Assembly (NCBI GenBank): GCA_028383305.1
Contig: JAOEVD010000002.1
Location: 100,341 to 164,340 of the forward strand
Length of the DNA: 64,000 nt
Direction: 5' to 3'
Origin: Candidatus Puniceispirillum sp.
Lineage (GTDB): Bacteria; Pseudomonadota; Alphaproteobacteria; Puniceispirillales; Puniceispirillaceae
Below, piece after piece: positions 37,948 to 48,597 of this stretch (within the stretch, counting starts at the first letter, position 1; each line of letters begins with the position of its first letter). A program made the translations under genes and the position numbers. The notes under the pieces were generated by a model that ran no database searches, was not told where the DNA came from, and worked only from the letters and a program-made list of their open reading frames with translations.

Positions 37948-38727
37948 TTACGCCAGATCAAATCGCCGATGACGCAGAACCGCAATTGCCAGAAGCCGGC
38001 TGCGGCGCGGATTGCGTGCTGTATAGATATGGTTCCACCCATCACCTGCCGCGGCAGCAATCGCGTCACTGCCAGCGATCAAGTCAATCTTGTTTCGGGC
38101 AGACCCCAGCCCAGCGGCGTCCATATTGGCGCGCAAAATCTGGATTGATCTTGGCGACATCGCAATCACTGCGGAAATGCAGTTTTTTGACAGTGCCGCA
38201 CGAACCGGCGGCGTAAAATTGGCATTGGCCGTCATCTGGTAGGCTGACAAGCGCTGAACAGCAACATTATGGCGGTGCAGGGCTGCGGTCATATCAAAAC
38301 TAATCTCACGCGCACTTGGCCAAAGTAAATTGGCTTTTTGTGGATTTACATGATCGGTATTTGCCACGGCTTGCCGGATTGGTTCAACCAAGCCTGCGCC
38401 GCCGCCACTGCCAATGATGATGTTTTGAAATCCGGCCTGTTTTGCTGCGGCGGCGGTTGTCGATCCAACAACAAAGGCAGGTTTTGGAATCCATGCGCTG
38501 GCATTGGCCGCCTTGGCAACCGCGTCAACCGCATGGCGGCTGGTAAAAATAATGCCAGTAAAATCTTCTGGATTGCCAAGATCATGCGCCAATGAAGTAG
38601 ACAAAACCGGTGCGCCAATCATCACCGGACTGGCAATTGATGGCACGCCATAGCGGTTTAGCCAGCCAACATCACGATCAGCATCAGGTTGTGGCCGAAT
38701 AATCAAGGTGAATTTGGCCATTATCAT
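37948..38727 (-). CDS. hemD: uroporphyrinogen-III synthase
   Basis: FTGIIFTSRHAVDAVA, FVVGSTTAAAAKQAGF, ISAVIAMSPRSIQIL; adjacent to hemC. Confidence 0.8.
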   Translation of the reverse strand: MIMAKFTLIIRPQPDADRDVGWLNRYGVPSIASPVMIGAPVLSTSLAHDLGNPEDFTGIIFTSRHAVDAVAKAANASAWIPKPAFVVGSTTAAAAKQAGFQNIIIGSGGGAGLVEPIRQAVANTDHVNPQKANLLWPSAREISFDMTAALHRHNVAVQRLSAYQMTANANFTPPVRAALSKNCISAVIAMSPRSIQILRANMDAAGLGSARNKIDLIAGSDAIAAAAGDGWNHIYTARNPRRSRLLAIAVLRHRRFDLA

Positions 38728-38821
38728 CCCTTTTGCGCCATTGAGGTTAAGGCCGATAATTTTAAACGAGGTAAATGTTAACTAACCAGAATGAAACCAA
38801 CCAGAACCAATCCAGAGGGTA

Positions 38822-39757
38822 TTAAACCAAAAAGTCGCGGCCACCGGCAAGGCCAATTAATTCAGCGCCCAATTCAGCGCCCAATTTTTCAGCTTGATCA
38901 GCAGGCGCGCGCATTTGCTTTCGATGTGCCACACTGCCATCAGGGCGCAAAATCATGCCATCAAGCGTGACATGACCGGTTGCATCTAAAACCGCACTTG
39001 CCGAAATAGGCGTTTGGCATGATCCATCAAGAAAGCTTAGAAGCGCGCGTTCGGCGGTGACCTCAATAAGCGCGGTTTGACAGGTCAAAGTCGAAACAAG
39101 ATTTTTGACCGCAATGGCACGTGGCGTATCGGCTGCGGCGATCTGAATGGCAAGTGCACCTTGTGCCACCGCCGATGGCATGATCTCGGCGTCAATTGGC
39201 GCATAAGCAATGTCAACCCCAAGCCGTTTAATGCCAGCAACCGCAAGAATAAGGGCGTCATAATCACCTGCCTCCAGCAAACCAAGCCGCCGGTTTAAAT
39301 TGCCGCGGATCAGATTGATTTGAAGATCAGGCCGGTAATGAAGCAGGATCGCGGCGCGGCGTACCGAGGCGGTGCCAATGCGCGCGCCTTTTGGCAAATC
39401 ATCAAGGCTTTGATAGGGCCCAACAAGCGCATCACGGCGATCTTCGCGCACCATGACCGCTCCAATTTCGGTACCGGCGGCAAAATGCGTTTCCATGTCT
39501 TTCATTGAATGAACAGCAGCGTCGGATTCGCCAGCCAGTATTGACCGTTCAAGTTCTTTGATAAACAGTCCTTTGCCGCCAGCTTCAACAAGCGAGCGAT
39601 CGAGAATTCGGTCGCCTTCACTTGTTACCGGACGCACCGTCACGGCGGCCGGCTGAAGCGCGGTGCAAACCATTTCGGCCTGCACCATAGCCAGCTGCGA
39701 CGCGCGGCTTGCCAATCGCACTGGATTAGCACCAAAAAACGAGACATCAACTTTCAT
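38822..39757 (-). CDS. hemC: hydroxymethylbilane synthase (porphobilinogen deaminase)
   Basis: VRLASRASQLAMVQAE, GLFIKELERSILAGESDAAVHSMKDM, RIGTASVRRAA, LDGSCQTPISA. Confidence 0.95.
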   Translation of the reverse strand: MKVDVSFFGANPVRLASRASQLAMVQAEMVCTALQPAAVTVRPVTSEGDRILDRSLVEAGGKGLFIKELERSILAGESDAAVHSMKDMETHFAAGTEIGAVMVREDRRDALVGPYQSLDDLPKGARIGTASVRRAAILLHYRPDLQINLIRGNLNRRLGLLEAGDYDALILAVAGIKRLGVDIAYAPIDAEIMPSAVAQGALAIQIAAADTPRAIAVKNLVSTLTCQTALIEVTAERALLSFLDGSCQTPISASAVLDATGHVTLDGMILRPDGSVAHRKQMRAPADQAEKLGAELGAELIGLAGGRDFLV

Positions 39758-39909
39758 AGCAAGCCATGTCTAAAGGGCTGGCTCGCAAATGCAAAGCCAA
39801 AAAACCAGCTTTTCAGAAAAACCGGCATGTTTGGCTGTTGTGTTGACAGGACTGGCATCTCAATCCGGCTTCGGATAAGGTGGGGCAAGTTTTTAGAGGA
39901 ATATCATTC

Positions 39910-40983
39910 ATGGCTCAAAGCCCCGTTATTATGCTTGGCATTGAAAGCAGTTGCGACGAGACTGCAGCGGCGATTGTTGCGGCTGATAAAACCATTTACG
40001 CCAATGAAATTGCGTCACAAATCAAAACCCATGCCAAACATGGCGGTGTTGTTCCCGAAGTTGCCGCACGGGCGCATCTCGAAATGATTGATCAGGTGGT
40101 TCGTGACGCGCTTGCCGCGGCCGGTTTGACGATGGATGATATCGACGCTGTTGCGGCAACCGGTGGGCCAGGCTTGATTGGCGGGGTCGCGGTTGGCACT
40201 GTCACCGCCAAGGCGATTGCCGCTGCACGGCAGATTCCCTATTTTGCGGTGAACCATCTTGAAGGCCATGCGCTTAGTCCGCGGCTTGCCGATGATGTGG
40301 CTTTTCCCTATTTGCTGCTTTTGGTTTCAGGCGGCCATACCCAGCTATTAGCGGTCGCGGGGCCTGGTGATTATCGCCGCTATGGCACAACCATGGATGA
40401 CGCGGCTGGCGAGGCTTTTGATAAATGCGCCAAGGCAATGGGGCTTGGCTATCCGGGTGGGCCGGCGATTGAAGCGGCAGCAAAATCAGGTGATGCCAAA
40501 GCTATCGCGTTGCCACGCCCGTTAAAGGGCAGTGCCGGATGCCATTTTTCCTTTTCCGGTTTGAAAACGGCTTTGGTCAATCGGCTAAGCCAGCTTGGCG
40601 GGCCTGAGGCGGCACCGATTGCCGATCTTGCTGCCAGTTTGCAAGCGGCGATTGCTGATTGTCTTGCCGATCGTACCAAGGCGGCATTAACCCGCTTTCG
40701 CGTGGAATTTCCGCATGATGATGCCAATCAGCCAGTGCTTGTCATTGCTGGGGGTGTTGCTGCCAATCAGCATGTTTTTGAGGTTTTGCAGCGGGTTGCA
40801 ACCGATGCCAATTTTCGCCTCTCGGTGCCGCCAGCAAAATTATGCACCGACAATGCGGCGATGATTGCTTGGGCCGCGCTTGAGCGGTTTAACCGGCCTG
40901 ATGATCTAGCTTTTGCGCCGCGCCCCAGATGGCCGCTTGATCCTGAGGCCAGCCCGCCACCCGGTCGGGGGGTGCGCCAATGA
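39910..40983 (+). CDS. tsaD: tRNA N6-threonylcarbamoyladenosine synthase subunit TsaD
   Basis: MLGIESSCDETAAAIV, GGVVPEVAARAHLE, LLVSGGHTQL, VIAGGVAANQ, LCTDNAAMIAW. Confidence 0.96.
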   Translation: MAQSPVIMLGIESSCDETAAAIVAADKTIYANEIASQIKTHAKHGGVVPEVAARAHLEMIDQVVRDALAAAGLTMDDIDAVAATGGPGLIGGVAVGTVTAKAIAAARQIPYFAVNHLEGHALSPRLADDVAFPYLLLLVSGGHTQLLAVAGPGDYRRYGTTMDDAAGEAFDKCAKAMGLGYPGGPAIEAAAKSGDAKAIALPRPLKGSAGCHFSFSGLKTALVNRLSQLGGPEAAPIADLAASLQAAIADCLADRTKAALTRFRVEFPHDDANQPVLVIAGGVAANQHVFEVLQRVATDANFRLSVPPAKLCTDNAAMIAWAALERFNRPDDLAFAPRPRWPLDPEASPPPGRGVRQ

Positions 40984-41972
40984 CCCGCGCAATTGTGGCT
41001 CGGGCTGTTGTGATTGGCGCAGGCAGTTGGGGGGCGGCTATCGCTACCGCGCTGAACCGCGCTGGCCAGAAAACAATGGTTCTGGCGCGCCGTCAGGAAA
41101 GTGTTAATGCGCTGGCAATGGGTCGTTGTTTGCAATTGCCTGATTCGCCACCAGCAGCGCCCATTACCGCAACGGTTGATCCGGCCTGTCTTGATGATGC
41201 TGAGCTGATTTTTGTTGCGGTGCCTGTGGTGGCCAATCAAGCCAGTTTTATGATGATTGCCGAGCGTCAGAAAAATCACCCGCCAGCGGTGGTTAGCCTC
41301 TGCGCAAAAGGCATTAGCAAGGCTGGTGATGGCAGTGCCATGCTGCTTACCGACCTTGCATCGCGATTGCTGCCAGACCATCCATTGGCGGTGTTTTCCG
41401 GGCCAAGCTTTGCCGATGAGGTGTTCGCCGGATTGCCAGCTGCATTAGTTGCAGCGAGCGATGATCTAGCAACCGCCAACCGCATTCAAGATGCTTTTGA
41501 AGGCAGTAATTTGCGGCTTTACAGCAATGATGATCCGGTTGGTGTTGCGCTTGCCGGTGCCATGAAAAATGTCATTGCGATTGCCGCAGGCTGCGCCGTT
41601 GGTGCCGGATTTGGCGATAATGCCAAGGCCGCTATTCTGACACGTGGGCTTGCTGAAATCGCCCGATTTACCAGCTTGATGGGTGCCAAGCCGGATACGA
41701 TTTTTGGGCTTGCTGGTGTTGGCGATCTGGCCTTGACCTGCGCTGGGCCCCATTCGCGCAATATGGCATTTGGTATGGCGCTTGGGCGTGGTGAAGCACC
41801 GCCAGCCAAGCTTGCCGAAGGAAGTCGAACCGTTGCCCAGCTTGCCGTATTGGCAAAAGCCAAAGGGGTAGATCTGCCGATCACAAATGCGGTGGACAAT
41901 CTGGTTAATGATGGTCAGAATTTACATGCGGTTGTGGCAAGCCTGCTTGCCCGCCCTGCCGGTGCCGAATAG
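40980..41972 (+). CDS. gpsA: glycerol-3-phosphate dehydrogenase [NAD(P)+]
   Basis: VVIGAGSWGAAIATALNRAGQ, LAVFSGPSFADEV, LAGAMKNVIAIAAG, GLAGVGDLALTC. Confidence 0.95.
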   Translation: MTRAIVARAVVIGAGSWGAAIATALNRAGQKTMVLARRQESVNALAMGRCLQLPDSPPAAPITATVDPACLDDAELIFVAVPVVANQASFMMIAERQKNHPPAVVSLCAKGISKAGDGSAMLLTDLASRLLPDHPLAVFSGPSFADEVFAGLPAALVAASDDLATANRIQDAFEGSNLRLYSNDDPVGVALAGAMKNVIAIAAGCAVGAGFGDNAKAAILTRGLAEIARFTSLMGAKPDTIFGLAGVGDLALTCAGPHSRNMAFGMALGRGEAPPAKLAEGSRTVAQLAVLAKAKGVDLPITNAVDNLVNDGQNLHAVVASLLARPAGAE

Positions 41973-42002
41973 GCGCGATGAACCGATAATCAGCAAGACA
42001 GT

Positions 42003-42425
42003 ATGATGCAATATTGGCTTATGAAATCTGAACCATCATCATGGTCATGGCAAAACCAGATGGATCGTGGTGCGGCTGGTGAAGGTTGGGATGGCGTTCG
42101 CAACTATCAGGCGTCCAATAATATGAAAGTCATGGAAATTGGCGATTTGGTGTTTTTCTATCATTCGGTCAATGAAAAACAGATTGTGGGTATTGCCGAA
42201 GTTTCAGCGCTGTATCATCCCGATCCAACCGATGCCAGTGGCCGGTTTGGCATGGTCACGATTCGGGCGGTAAAACCGATGGCGGTTCCGGTGTCGCTTG
42301 CGCAAATCAAATCTGACGACCGGTTGGCCGAAATGGCTTTGGTGCGCCAGTCACGCCTATCCGTCACGCCGGTTTCAGCCGAACAATGGGCGATCATTAT
42401 GGAAATGGGCAAAACTAGCCTTTAG
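42003..42425 (+). CDS. EVE domain-containing protein
   Basis: MQYWLMKSEPSSWSW...WDGVRNYQASNNMKVMEIGDLVFFYHS. Confidence 0.92.
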   Translation: MMQYWLMKSEPSSWSWQNQMDRGAAGEGWDGVRNYQASNNMKVMEIGDLVFFYHSVNEKQIVGIAEVSALYHPDPTDASGRFGMVTIRAVKPMAVPVSLAQIKSDDRLAEMALVRQSRLSVTPVSAEQWAIIMEMGKTSL

Positions 42426-42805
42426 GCCGTATCACCTTTGGCTGCATTGCTTTGCGATTTTTGGATCAAAAACAGATTGCGAAGATAGATAAATAGGCCA
42501 AGCCCCTGTCCACAAATGATCACCGGATCTTGCCGCCAAATCGCGTAAAAAAGCAAAACCGCCCCGCCACCAATCGAAAAATACCAAAAAGCAATCGGGA
42601 TAACCGACCGACCCTGACCTTCGGAGGTTAGCCATTGCACAATAAAGCGCATGGCAAATAGCCCCTGTCCGGCAAAGCCAATTATGATCATAATCTGTTC
42701 AGGATTGGTTGCAAGACTAGCTGGTAAAAACGGAAATATTGTCAGCAACGCATTGGCAAAGCTGCGAACCGCCATTTCAATTGATGCCGACAAAAAAGCG
42801 ATCAT
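42422..42805 (-). CDS. lipid-A-disaccharide synthase N-terminal domain-like (LABN) small membrane protein
   Basis: IIIGFAGQGLFAMRFIVQWLTSEGQGRSVIPIAFWYFSIGGGAVLLFYAIWRQDPVIICGQ. Confidence 0.88.
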   Translation of the reverse strand: MIAFLSASIEMAVRSFANALLTIFPFLPASLATNPEQIMIIIGFAGQGLFAMRFIVQWLTSEGQGRSVIPIAFWYFSIGGGAVLLFYAIWRQDPVIICGQGLGLFIYLRNLFLIQKSQSNAAKGDTA

Positions 42806-43704
42806 TGCGCTGCTTCCTCTGATTTGGTCTTTTTATTTGCCGGCGGCGTTGCCATCACTTCATGAACCGCGCCTTGGGTGGGTGCGCGGCGCAACAGCCA
42901 GATCACTCCCAAAACATCGGAAATGCCAACAAGCAACCGGTCAAGAATACGATATTTTGACGTGCCGGCAATGCGCGGGCGATGCGCCACTGGCACACCA
43001 AGAACCACCCCACCATGGCGGCGAACCAGACTTGGCATAAACCGGTGCATATGATTGAAAAAGGGCAATTGCAAAAACAATGCGCGTGGCAGAATCTTGA
43101 TGCCACAACCCGAATCTGGATGTGTATCGGCAAGAAGGCTGGCGCGCACCCATTTTGCCCCACGCGATGCTAATAGACGCATGGCGCTATCATCACGGCG
43201 CTGGCGAATACCTGCTGCCATGACCATTTTGCCATCTTTGCTTGCCGCGACAACCAATGATTCCAATGCTGGAAAATCGGCTGGTACATTTTGACCATCA
43301 CCATCTAGAACGCCAATCAGATCGCCATTTGCCTGCAACAGGCCAGACCGGATTGCCGCGCTTTGCCCAGCGCGTTGCGTATGACGAAGCACCCGCAATT
43401 GCGGAACCACCTCAAGAGTTGCGGTCAATTCATCGGCGGTGGCATCATTGCTAGCATCGTCAATATAGATGATTTCAAATTGACGACCAGCAAAGGCGAA
43501 ACAAATTTCATCAATCAATGGCCGAATATTGCCAGCCTCATTCATTACAGGTACCAGAATCGAAATTTCGACAGGTTTGCGGTTTGCCTGCACCAATGCC
43601 GAACCGACCTTTGGGGCGGCTCCTGATTTAACGGACCCCGATTTAACGACTTTTCGTTTGCTGGTTTTTGAAGCTGGATTTGATGCCATTAATGGAACGA
43701 TCAC
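42802..43704 (-). CDS. family 2 glycosyltransferase (ArnC/dolichol-phosphate mannosyltransferase-like)
   Basis: ISILVPVMNEAGNIRPLIDEI...IIYIDDASNDATADEL...GVLDGDGQN. Confidence 0.9.
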   Translation of the reverse strand: MIVPLMASNPASKTSKRKVVKSGSVKSGAAPKVGSALVQANRKPVEISILVPVMNEAGNIRPLIDEICFAFAGRQFEIIYIDDASNDATADELTATLEVVPQLRVLRHTQRAGQSAAIRSGLLQANGDLIGVLDGDGQNVPADFPALESLVVAASKDGKMVMAAGIRQRRDDSAMRLLASRGAKWVRASLLADTHPDSGCGIKILPRALFLQLPFFNHMHRFMPSLVRRHGGVVLGVPVAHRPRIAGTSKYRILDRLLVGISDVLGVIWLLRRAPTQGAVHEVMATPPANKKTKSEEAAQ

Positions 43705-43728
43705 ATCGACTGTTAAAGATCTCTGCTT

Positions 43729-45456
43729 TTACTCCTTGCTAACAGTCGCGTCAAATATCTCGGTACGATACAACAAAATAACCACTTCTTGGCCTTTTGA
43801 TGTGTTAAATCCGGATAATTGTACCGGTGCGGCAAGCCCAAGTTTCAACTGGCTGGCAGCGTCAAGAAAAGCGGCTTGGCGTCGTTGTTCGATAATCGCC
43901 AACCCGCCCGGTGCCTCAATCAAGAATAGCGCCGCTTCTGTTGGGTCGAGAAGTAACAGGTCGCGGCCAAGCAGAAATACCAGCGATGGTTCTTGATAGC
44001 CGCTTGTCGCAATTGCGGCTGGCGGGGTAGGGAAGGCGGCGATCTTCTCGGCAATCGCGCTTGAAACATGAATGCGGGATAAGGCTGGAAAGACCCCTGA
44101 AAAGACAATCAAATGAAACAGCATCGCGGCGCCAATCATGCCAAAAAAGGGACGCCACAGGGCTTGGCGAATCCATAGATGGCCAAACCATGCTGCCAGC
44201 CCCGTGGCAAGCAAACCAAGAAAGGCGAAACCAAGCGCCTGATGGCTTGTCTCGCCGCCAAATGTCATTGCTCCCCAAATGACGACAAATGCCAGCATCA
44301 GCCCAACCGCAATGCCAAGATACCGAAGGCTGATGCCAAGATAATACCGCCATTTGGCGGTGCCATCTGCCGGTCTGGCAAGAACGGCAACACCGCCAAT
44401 CAATAGTAAAATCAATGCTGGCAAAACCGGTAAAGGGTAATGCGGCAATTTGGTCGGAATCAGTTCGATCATCACCCAGAATGGCACAATCCAAGCCAGT
44501 AAAAACCGTGTTTCAGCGCGGCCGGTAAAGGCTTTAACTTGACTGGCAGCCCATAGTAAGAGCGGCGTTGCTGGCCAGATCAATATCGCCAGAACAAGCG
44601 CATATGAACCTGGTGCGGCGCCGTGGGATTCCTGTCCTGATTTGACTTTGGCAAGCAAATCACCCGATATTGCTGTTGACAAAAAGGCGCCATCCGTTGC
44701 CGCCGATACCAAAAGCGCCCATGGCAAACATAAAAGAAGAACGATGGCAAATCCGTGCCAGAACCGGATTATGGTAAGCCAGCGAAATTGCCGATGCCAT
44801 AGGCATAGCGCTGCCACGCTAAGCAATGCCAGAACCGGCAGAACCGGCCCTTTGACCAAAATCCCTGCGGCCATCGCAAGCCAAAACCATAACCAACTGT
44901 GACGTGGTGGTGGTTGGTCGTTTTGCCATGCCAGATAAAGCTTCATCAAAGCCCATTGCTGGGCAAGTGCCAGGGCCATCAAAACCGTATCGGTTTTGGC
45001 AAGATGCGTTTCGCCAAGCACCAGAAATCCGCTTGAAAATAGCGCCGCCGCCGCCAAGGCTGATCGCGGGTCATATAGCTGCAAGCCAATGTGATAAAGT
45101 GCAAAAACAGCCGCCAATAGCGCCAAAAGACTCACAAAACGGTAAGAGGCAATCGCATCCGGCCCAAAAATGCGGGCAAATGATGATTGCAGCCAGTAAA
45201 TGCCAGCTGGTTTTTTCGCCCGCAATTCGTCTTGAAATCGAACTGTGACATAATCTCCGGTTTGTTGCATCTGTTTGCTGGCTTGTGCGAAACGTGACTC
45301 GTCACGATCCATGGGCGGTAGTGCCTGATGGCCGATCAAAACCACCACTGACAGGACTGCCATAAGGGCATATAGAGCCAGACGCGAATGAAAGAAGGGC
45401 AAAATCCGTAATCCTCTTATGCCACAAATGCAAAAAGCATAGCCAAGGCATAACAA
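43729..45456 (-). CDS. ArnT-like / PMT-family glycosyltransferase, integral membrane
   Basis: ALPPMDRDESRFAQASKQMQQTGDYVTVRFQDELRAKKPAGIYWLQSSF; many TM segments. Confidence 0.88.
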   Translation of the reverse strand: MLCLGYAFCICGIRGLRILPFFHSRLALYALMAVLSVVVLIGHQALPPMDRDESRFAQASKQMQQTGDYVTVRFQDELRAKKPAGIYWLQSSFARIFGPDAIASYRFVSLLALLAAVFALYHIGLQLYDPRSALAAAALFSSGFLVLGETHLAKTDTVLMALALAQQWALMKLYLAWQNDQPPPRHSWLWFWLAMAAGILVKGPVLPVLALLSVAALCLWHRQFRWLTIIRFWHGFAIVLLLCLPWALLVSAATDGAFLSTAISGDLLAKVKSGQESHGAAPGSYALVLAILIWPATPLLLWAASQVKAFTGRAETRFLLAWIVPFWVMIELIPTKLPHYPLPVLPALILLLIGGVAVLARPADGTAKWRYYLGISLRYLGIAVGLMLAFVVIWGAMTFGGETSHQALGFAFLGLLATGLAAWFGHLWIRQALWRPFFGMIGAAMLFHLIVFSGVFPALSRIHVSSAIAEKIAAFPTPPAAIATSGYQEPSLVFLLGRDLLLLDPTEAALFLIEAPGGLAIIEQRRQAAFLDAASQLKLGLAAPVQLSGFNTSKGQEVVILLYRTEIFDATVSKE

Positions 45457-45711
45457 GTTTCGTAAGGGTTAGGCAATGCGGATCATCGAATAATGCGCCA
45501 AAGATTCATCAAACAGGCGCGACGGTTGCGATGCGGTGCGGCGATTGATCCTGTCATGTTTATGTCTTGGCGCAATTGGACCTTTCCTATCTTGTCTTTG
45601 AAACCATGGTTTTGAATTGGTCTGATGGCAAGGCGCATGACCCATCTTGGCGGCTGGCATTTTTTGTGCTGACATCACTGCCACGCCCGCCCCATTATCA
45701 ACGGACATGAA

Positions 45712-47082
45712 ATGCGCCGATCCGAAACCGCTACCATCCCGCTAGAACATACCCGATGGCGCCATATATGGCAGCTGGCATGGCCGATCATGTTATCCAA
45801 TGTCACCATTCCGCTTGTTGGTGCGGTTGATGTGGCGATGATGGGACGGCTTGATGATCCGGTATTTATCGGTGGTGTCGGACTTGGCATGATCGTGTTT
45901 AATTTCATCTATTTCGGGCTTGGCTTTTTGCGGATGGGAACAACCGGTCTTGTTGCCCAAATGTATGGCACTGGTCAGGATGATAAAATTGCCTTTCTAT
46001 TGATTCGCGGCATTACGCTTGCTTTTGGGCTTGGCGGTTTATTCATTCTAGCATCGCCATTTGTCAGCATGGCTGCGCTTTATATGTTTTCGGCAAGTGA
46101 TATGGCCGAAAAATTAATGACCGATTATATCTCAATCCGGCTATTTGCGGTTCCAGCGGCGCTTGCCAATATGGTTCTTCTTGGCGGTCTATATGGACGC
46201 CAGCAAATGCGGCTTGGTATGGCTTTGCTGTTTCTGGTGAATGGCATAAATCTGTTTCTTGATATTGTTCTTGTTGCCGGTTTTGGTATGCGCGTTGATG
46301 GTGTTGCGATGGCATCAGTGGCGGCGCAATGGGGCGGGTTTGGGTTTATGATCTGGCGCATCACCCGCATCTGGCCAGGCCAGCTTGGGCGATTGATAAG
46401 GCCGCTTGCTGGTGCGCGCCTGCCTTTATGGCTTGATTTTGCGGCTTATCGCCAGTTTTTCACGCTTGGCCGTGATATTTTCATTCGCACCATCTTGCTG
46501 ATTGGCTGTGAGGCTTTATTGCTCAATGATGCTGCAAAGATGGATGATCTGGCGCTTGCCACCTGTCAGATTATGCTGTCGATTTTTGGGATTCTTGCTT
46601 TTGCCATTGATGGATTTGCGCATGCTGCCGAAGCGCTTGTTGGCGAGGCGATTGGCCGGAAGAACCCGACCATGCTTCGCATTGTGATTCGCCGGACAAA
46701 TTATCTTGCTGGTATGATGGCCTTGCTATTATCGGCTTTGCTGTGGGCGGGCCAGCCGCTTATTCTGTCACTCATGACAAGCCAACCAGCCCTGATTGCA
46801 TTTGCTGATGCCTATTGGCTTTGGGTTGTATGCCTTCCGCTGGCGTCTTTTCTGGCCTTTCAGATGGATGGCATTTTTGTTGGTGCGACATGTGGCACCC
46901 AGATGCGTAATGCGATGATCATTGCCTCGGCCAGCTTTGCCATGGCCATTTTTTATCTTTCCTTTGGTTTGATCGGATTAATGGCCAGTTTTGTTGGTTA
47001 TCTTGCGCTTCGCGGCCTAAGCCTATGGTGGATGATTGACCATGTTCACAACAAGGCTAAAGCCGTTGGCATTGGCGATTAA
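45712..47082 (+). CDS. MATE family efflux transporter
   Basis: IWQLAWPIMLSNVTIPLVGAVDVAMMGRL; 12 TM-like segments. Confidence 0.92.
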   Translation: MRRSETATIPLEHTRWRHIWQLAWPIMLSNVTIPLVGAVDVAMMGRLDDPVFIGGVGLGMIVFNFIYFGLGFLRMGTTGLVAQMYGTGQDDKIAFLLIRGITLAFGLGGLFILASPFVSMAALYMFSASDMAEKLMTDYISIRLFAVPAALANMVLLGGLYGRQQMRLGMALLFLVNGINLFLDIVLVAGFGMRVDGVAMASVAAQWGGFGFMIWRITRIWPGQLGRLIRPLAGARLPLWLDFAAYRQFFTLGRDIFIRTILLIGCEALLLNDAAKMDDLALATCQIMLSIFGILAFAIDGFAHAAEALVGEAIGRKNPTMLRIVIRRTNYLAGMMALLLSALLWAGQPLILSLMTSQPALIAFADAYWLWVVCLPLASFLAFQMDGIFVGATCGTQMRNAMIIASASFAMAIFYLSFGLIGLMASFVGYLALRGLSLWWMIDHVHNKAKAVGIGD

Positions 47083-47204
47083 TCTGTTAGTTTGGTAACG
47101 GCTGCACGGCACGCGATAGGTCATTCTTGGCGGTATATTGGCAATTTTGATCAGTGGTTTTAGCGGGTCAAATCAATAGGTATTTTTGAAGAGGATTTAA
47201 CAAA

Positions 47205-48590
47205 ATGATCGAAAATTTTGGCCTGAAAAGCGCCGGATCAGCGGGAACCGAAATTCACCTGATGACAGTGGATGATTTTGCCATTTGGCAAGCCAAGGCC
47301 AGTGACGCGCATCAAGGCTGGATTAGTGCGCAAAATTTTCACGCCAAACCCGGTAAATCGATCTATTTTGCCGCCACTGATGGGCGCATTGATTTCGCCA
47401 TTGGCATTTTTGGCAATCATGCTGTTTGGGATGGCGCTGCCTTGGCGGCCAGCCTGCCAAAAGGCCATTGGCAATTTACCGCCGCATCGGATGATCTTGA
47501 CGCTGGCTTGTTGGAAAGCCTCGCGCTTGGATGGGGACTTGGGCAATATCAGTTTCACACCTATCGAAGCGCCCCTGCGCCGGCGGTCAATTACCTGACC
47601 CTGCCAGATGACATTCATGCCGACCGTTTGATTGGCCAGATGGGTGGGATTTATCTTTGCCGTGATTTGATTAACCAGCCACCAAACCATATGACACCTG
47701 CAGCATTGCAAACGGCAATGGAGACCCTGGCCAAAACGCATGACGCTACGCTGGAAACGCATAGCGGAGCAGCCTTGGAATCCGAATTTCCGGCAATCAA
47801 TATTGTTGGCCGCGCTGCCGAAATTGCGCCAAGGCTGATGGATCTTCGCTGGGGAAAAAAGGGCCCGAAGATTACTTTGATTGGCAAGGGCATCACCTTT
47901 GATTCGGGCGGGCTTGACCTGAAACCATCAAAGGCGATGGAGATGATGAAAAAAGATATGGGCGGGGCGGCAACGGTTCTTGGCCTTGCCGCAGCATTGA
48001 TGGCAAGTCATGTTGATATTCAGCTTCGTGTGCTTGTGGCGGCGGCTGAAAATGCTGTTTCTGACCGGTCAATGCGCCCGCTTGATATCATCGACACGCG
48101 CGTTGGCCTCAAGGTTGAAGTTGGCAATACCGATGCCGAGGGGCGGCTGGTTCTTGCTGATGCCATTACCTATGCGCTGGAAGATACGCCTGATTTTCTG
48201 ATTGATTTTGCCACCCTTACCGGCGCAGCGCGGGTTGCGCTGGGAACTGAATTGCCAGCCCTATTCTGTAATCATGACAATACCGCGGTGGCAATTTTAG
48301 CGGCGGCGAATATGGCCGAAGATCCGCTATGGCGCTTGCCTCTATTTGATGATTATGACCGGCATCTTGATGCTGGCTATGCGGCCTTGTCGAGTACCGG
48401 CCTGTCAGGATATGGTGGGGCGATTACGGCCGCGCTTTTCCTGCGCCGTTTTGCTGGCAAAAACACCAATTGGGCGCATATTGATGTGATGGCGTGGAAT
48501 TTGGCATCGCGTCCGGGTCGGCCACAGGGCGGCGAGGCGATGGGGCTTCGCGCGCTTTATGGCTTTATCGAATCCTTCAAGACTTCTTAA
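47205..48590 (+). CDS. leucyl aminopeptidase family (M17) protein
   Basis: ITLIGKGITFDSGGLDLKPSKAMEMMKKDMGGAATVLG, NTDAEGRLVLADAITYA. Confidence 0.95.
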   Translation: MIENFGLKSAGSAGTEIHLMTVDDFAIWQAKASDAHQGWISAQNFHAKPGKSIYFAATDGRIDFAIGIFGNHAVWDGAALAASLPKGHWQFTAASDDLDAGLLESLALGWGLGQYQFHTYRSAPAPAVNYLTLPDDIHADRLIGQMGGIYLCRDLINQPPNHMTPAALQTAMETLAKTHDATLETHSGAALESEFPAINIVGRAAEIAPRLMDLRWGKKGPKITLIGKGITFDSGGLDLKPSKAMEMMKKDMGGAATVLGLAAALMASHVDIQLRVLVAAAENAVSDRSMRPLDIIDTRVGLKVEVGNTDAEGRLVLADAITYALEDTPDFLIDFATLTGAARVALGTELPALFCNHDNTAVAILAAANMAEDPLWRLPLFDDYDRHLDAGYAALSSTGLSGYGGAITAALFLRRFAGKNTNWAHIDVMAWNLASRPGRPQGGEAMGLRALYGFIESFKTS

Positions 48591-48597
48591 TAGCCAC

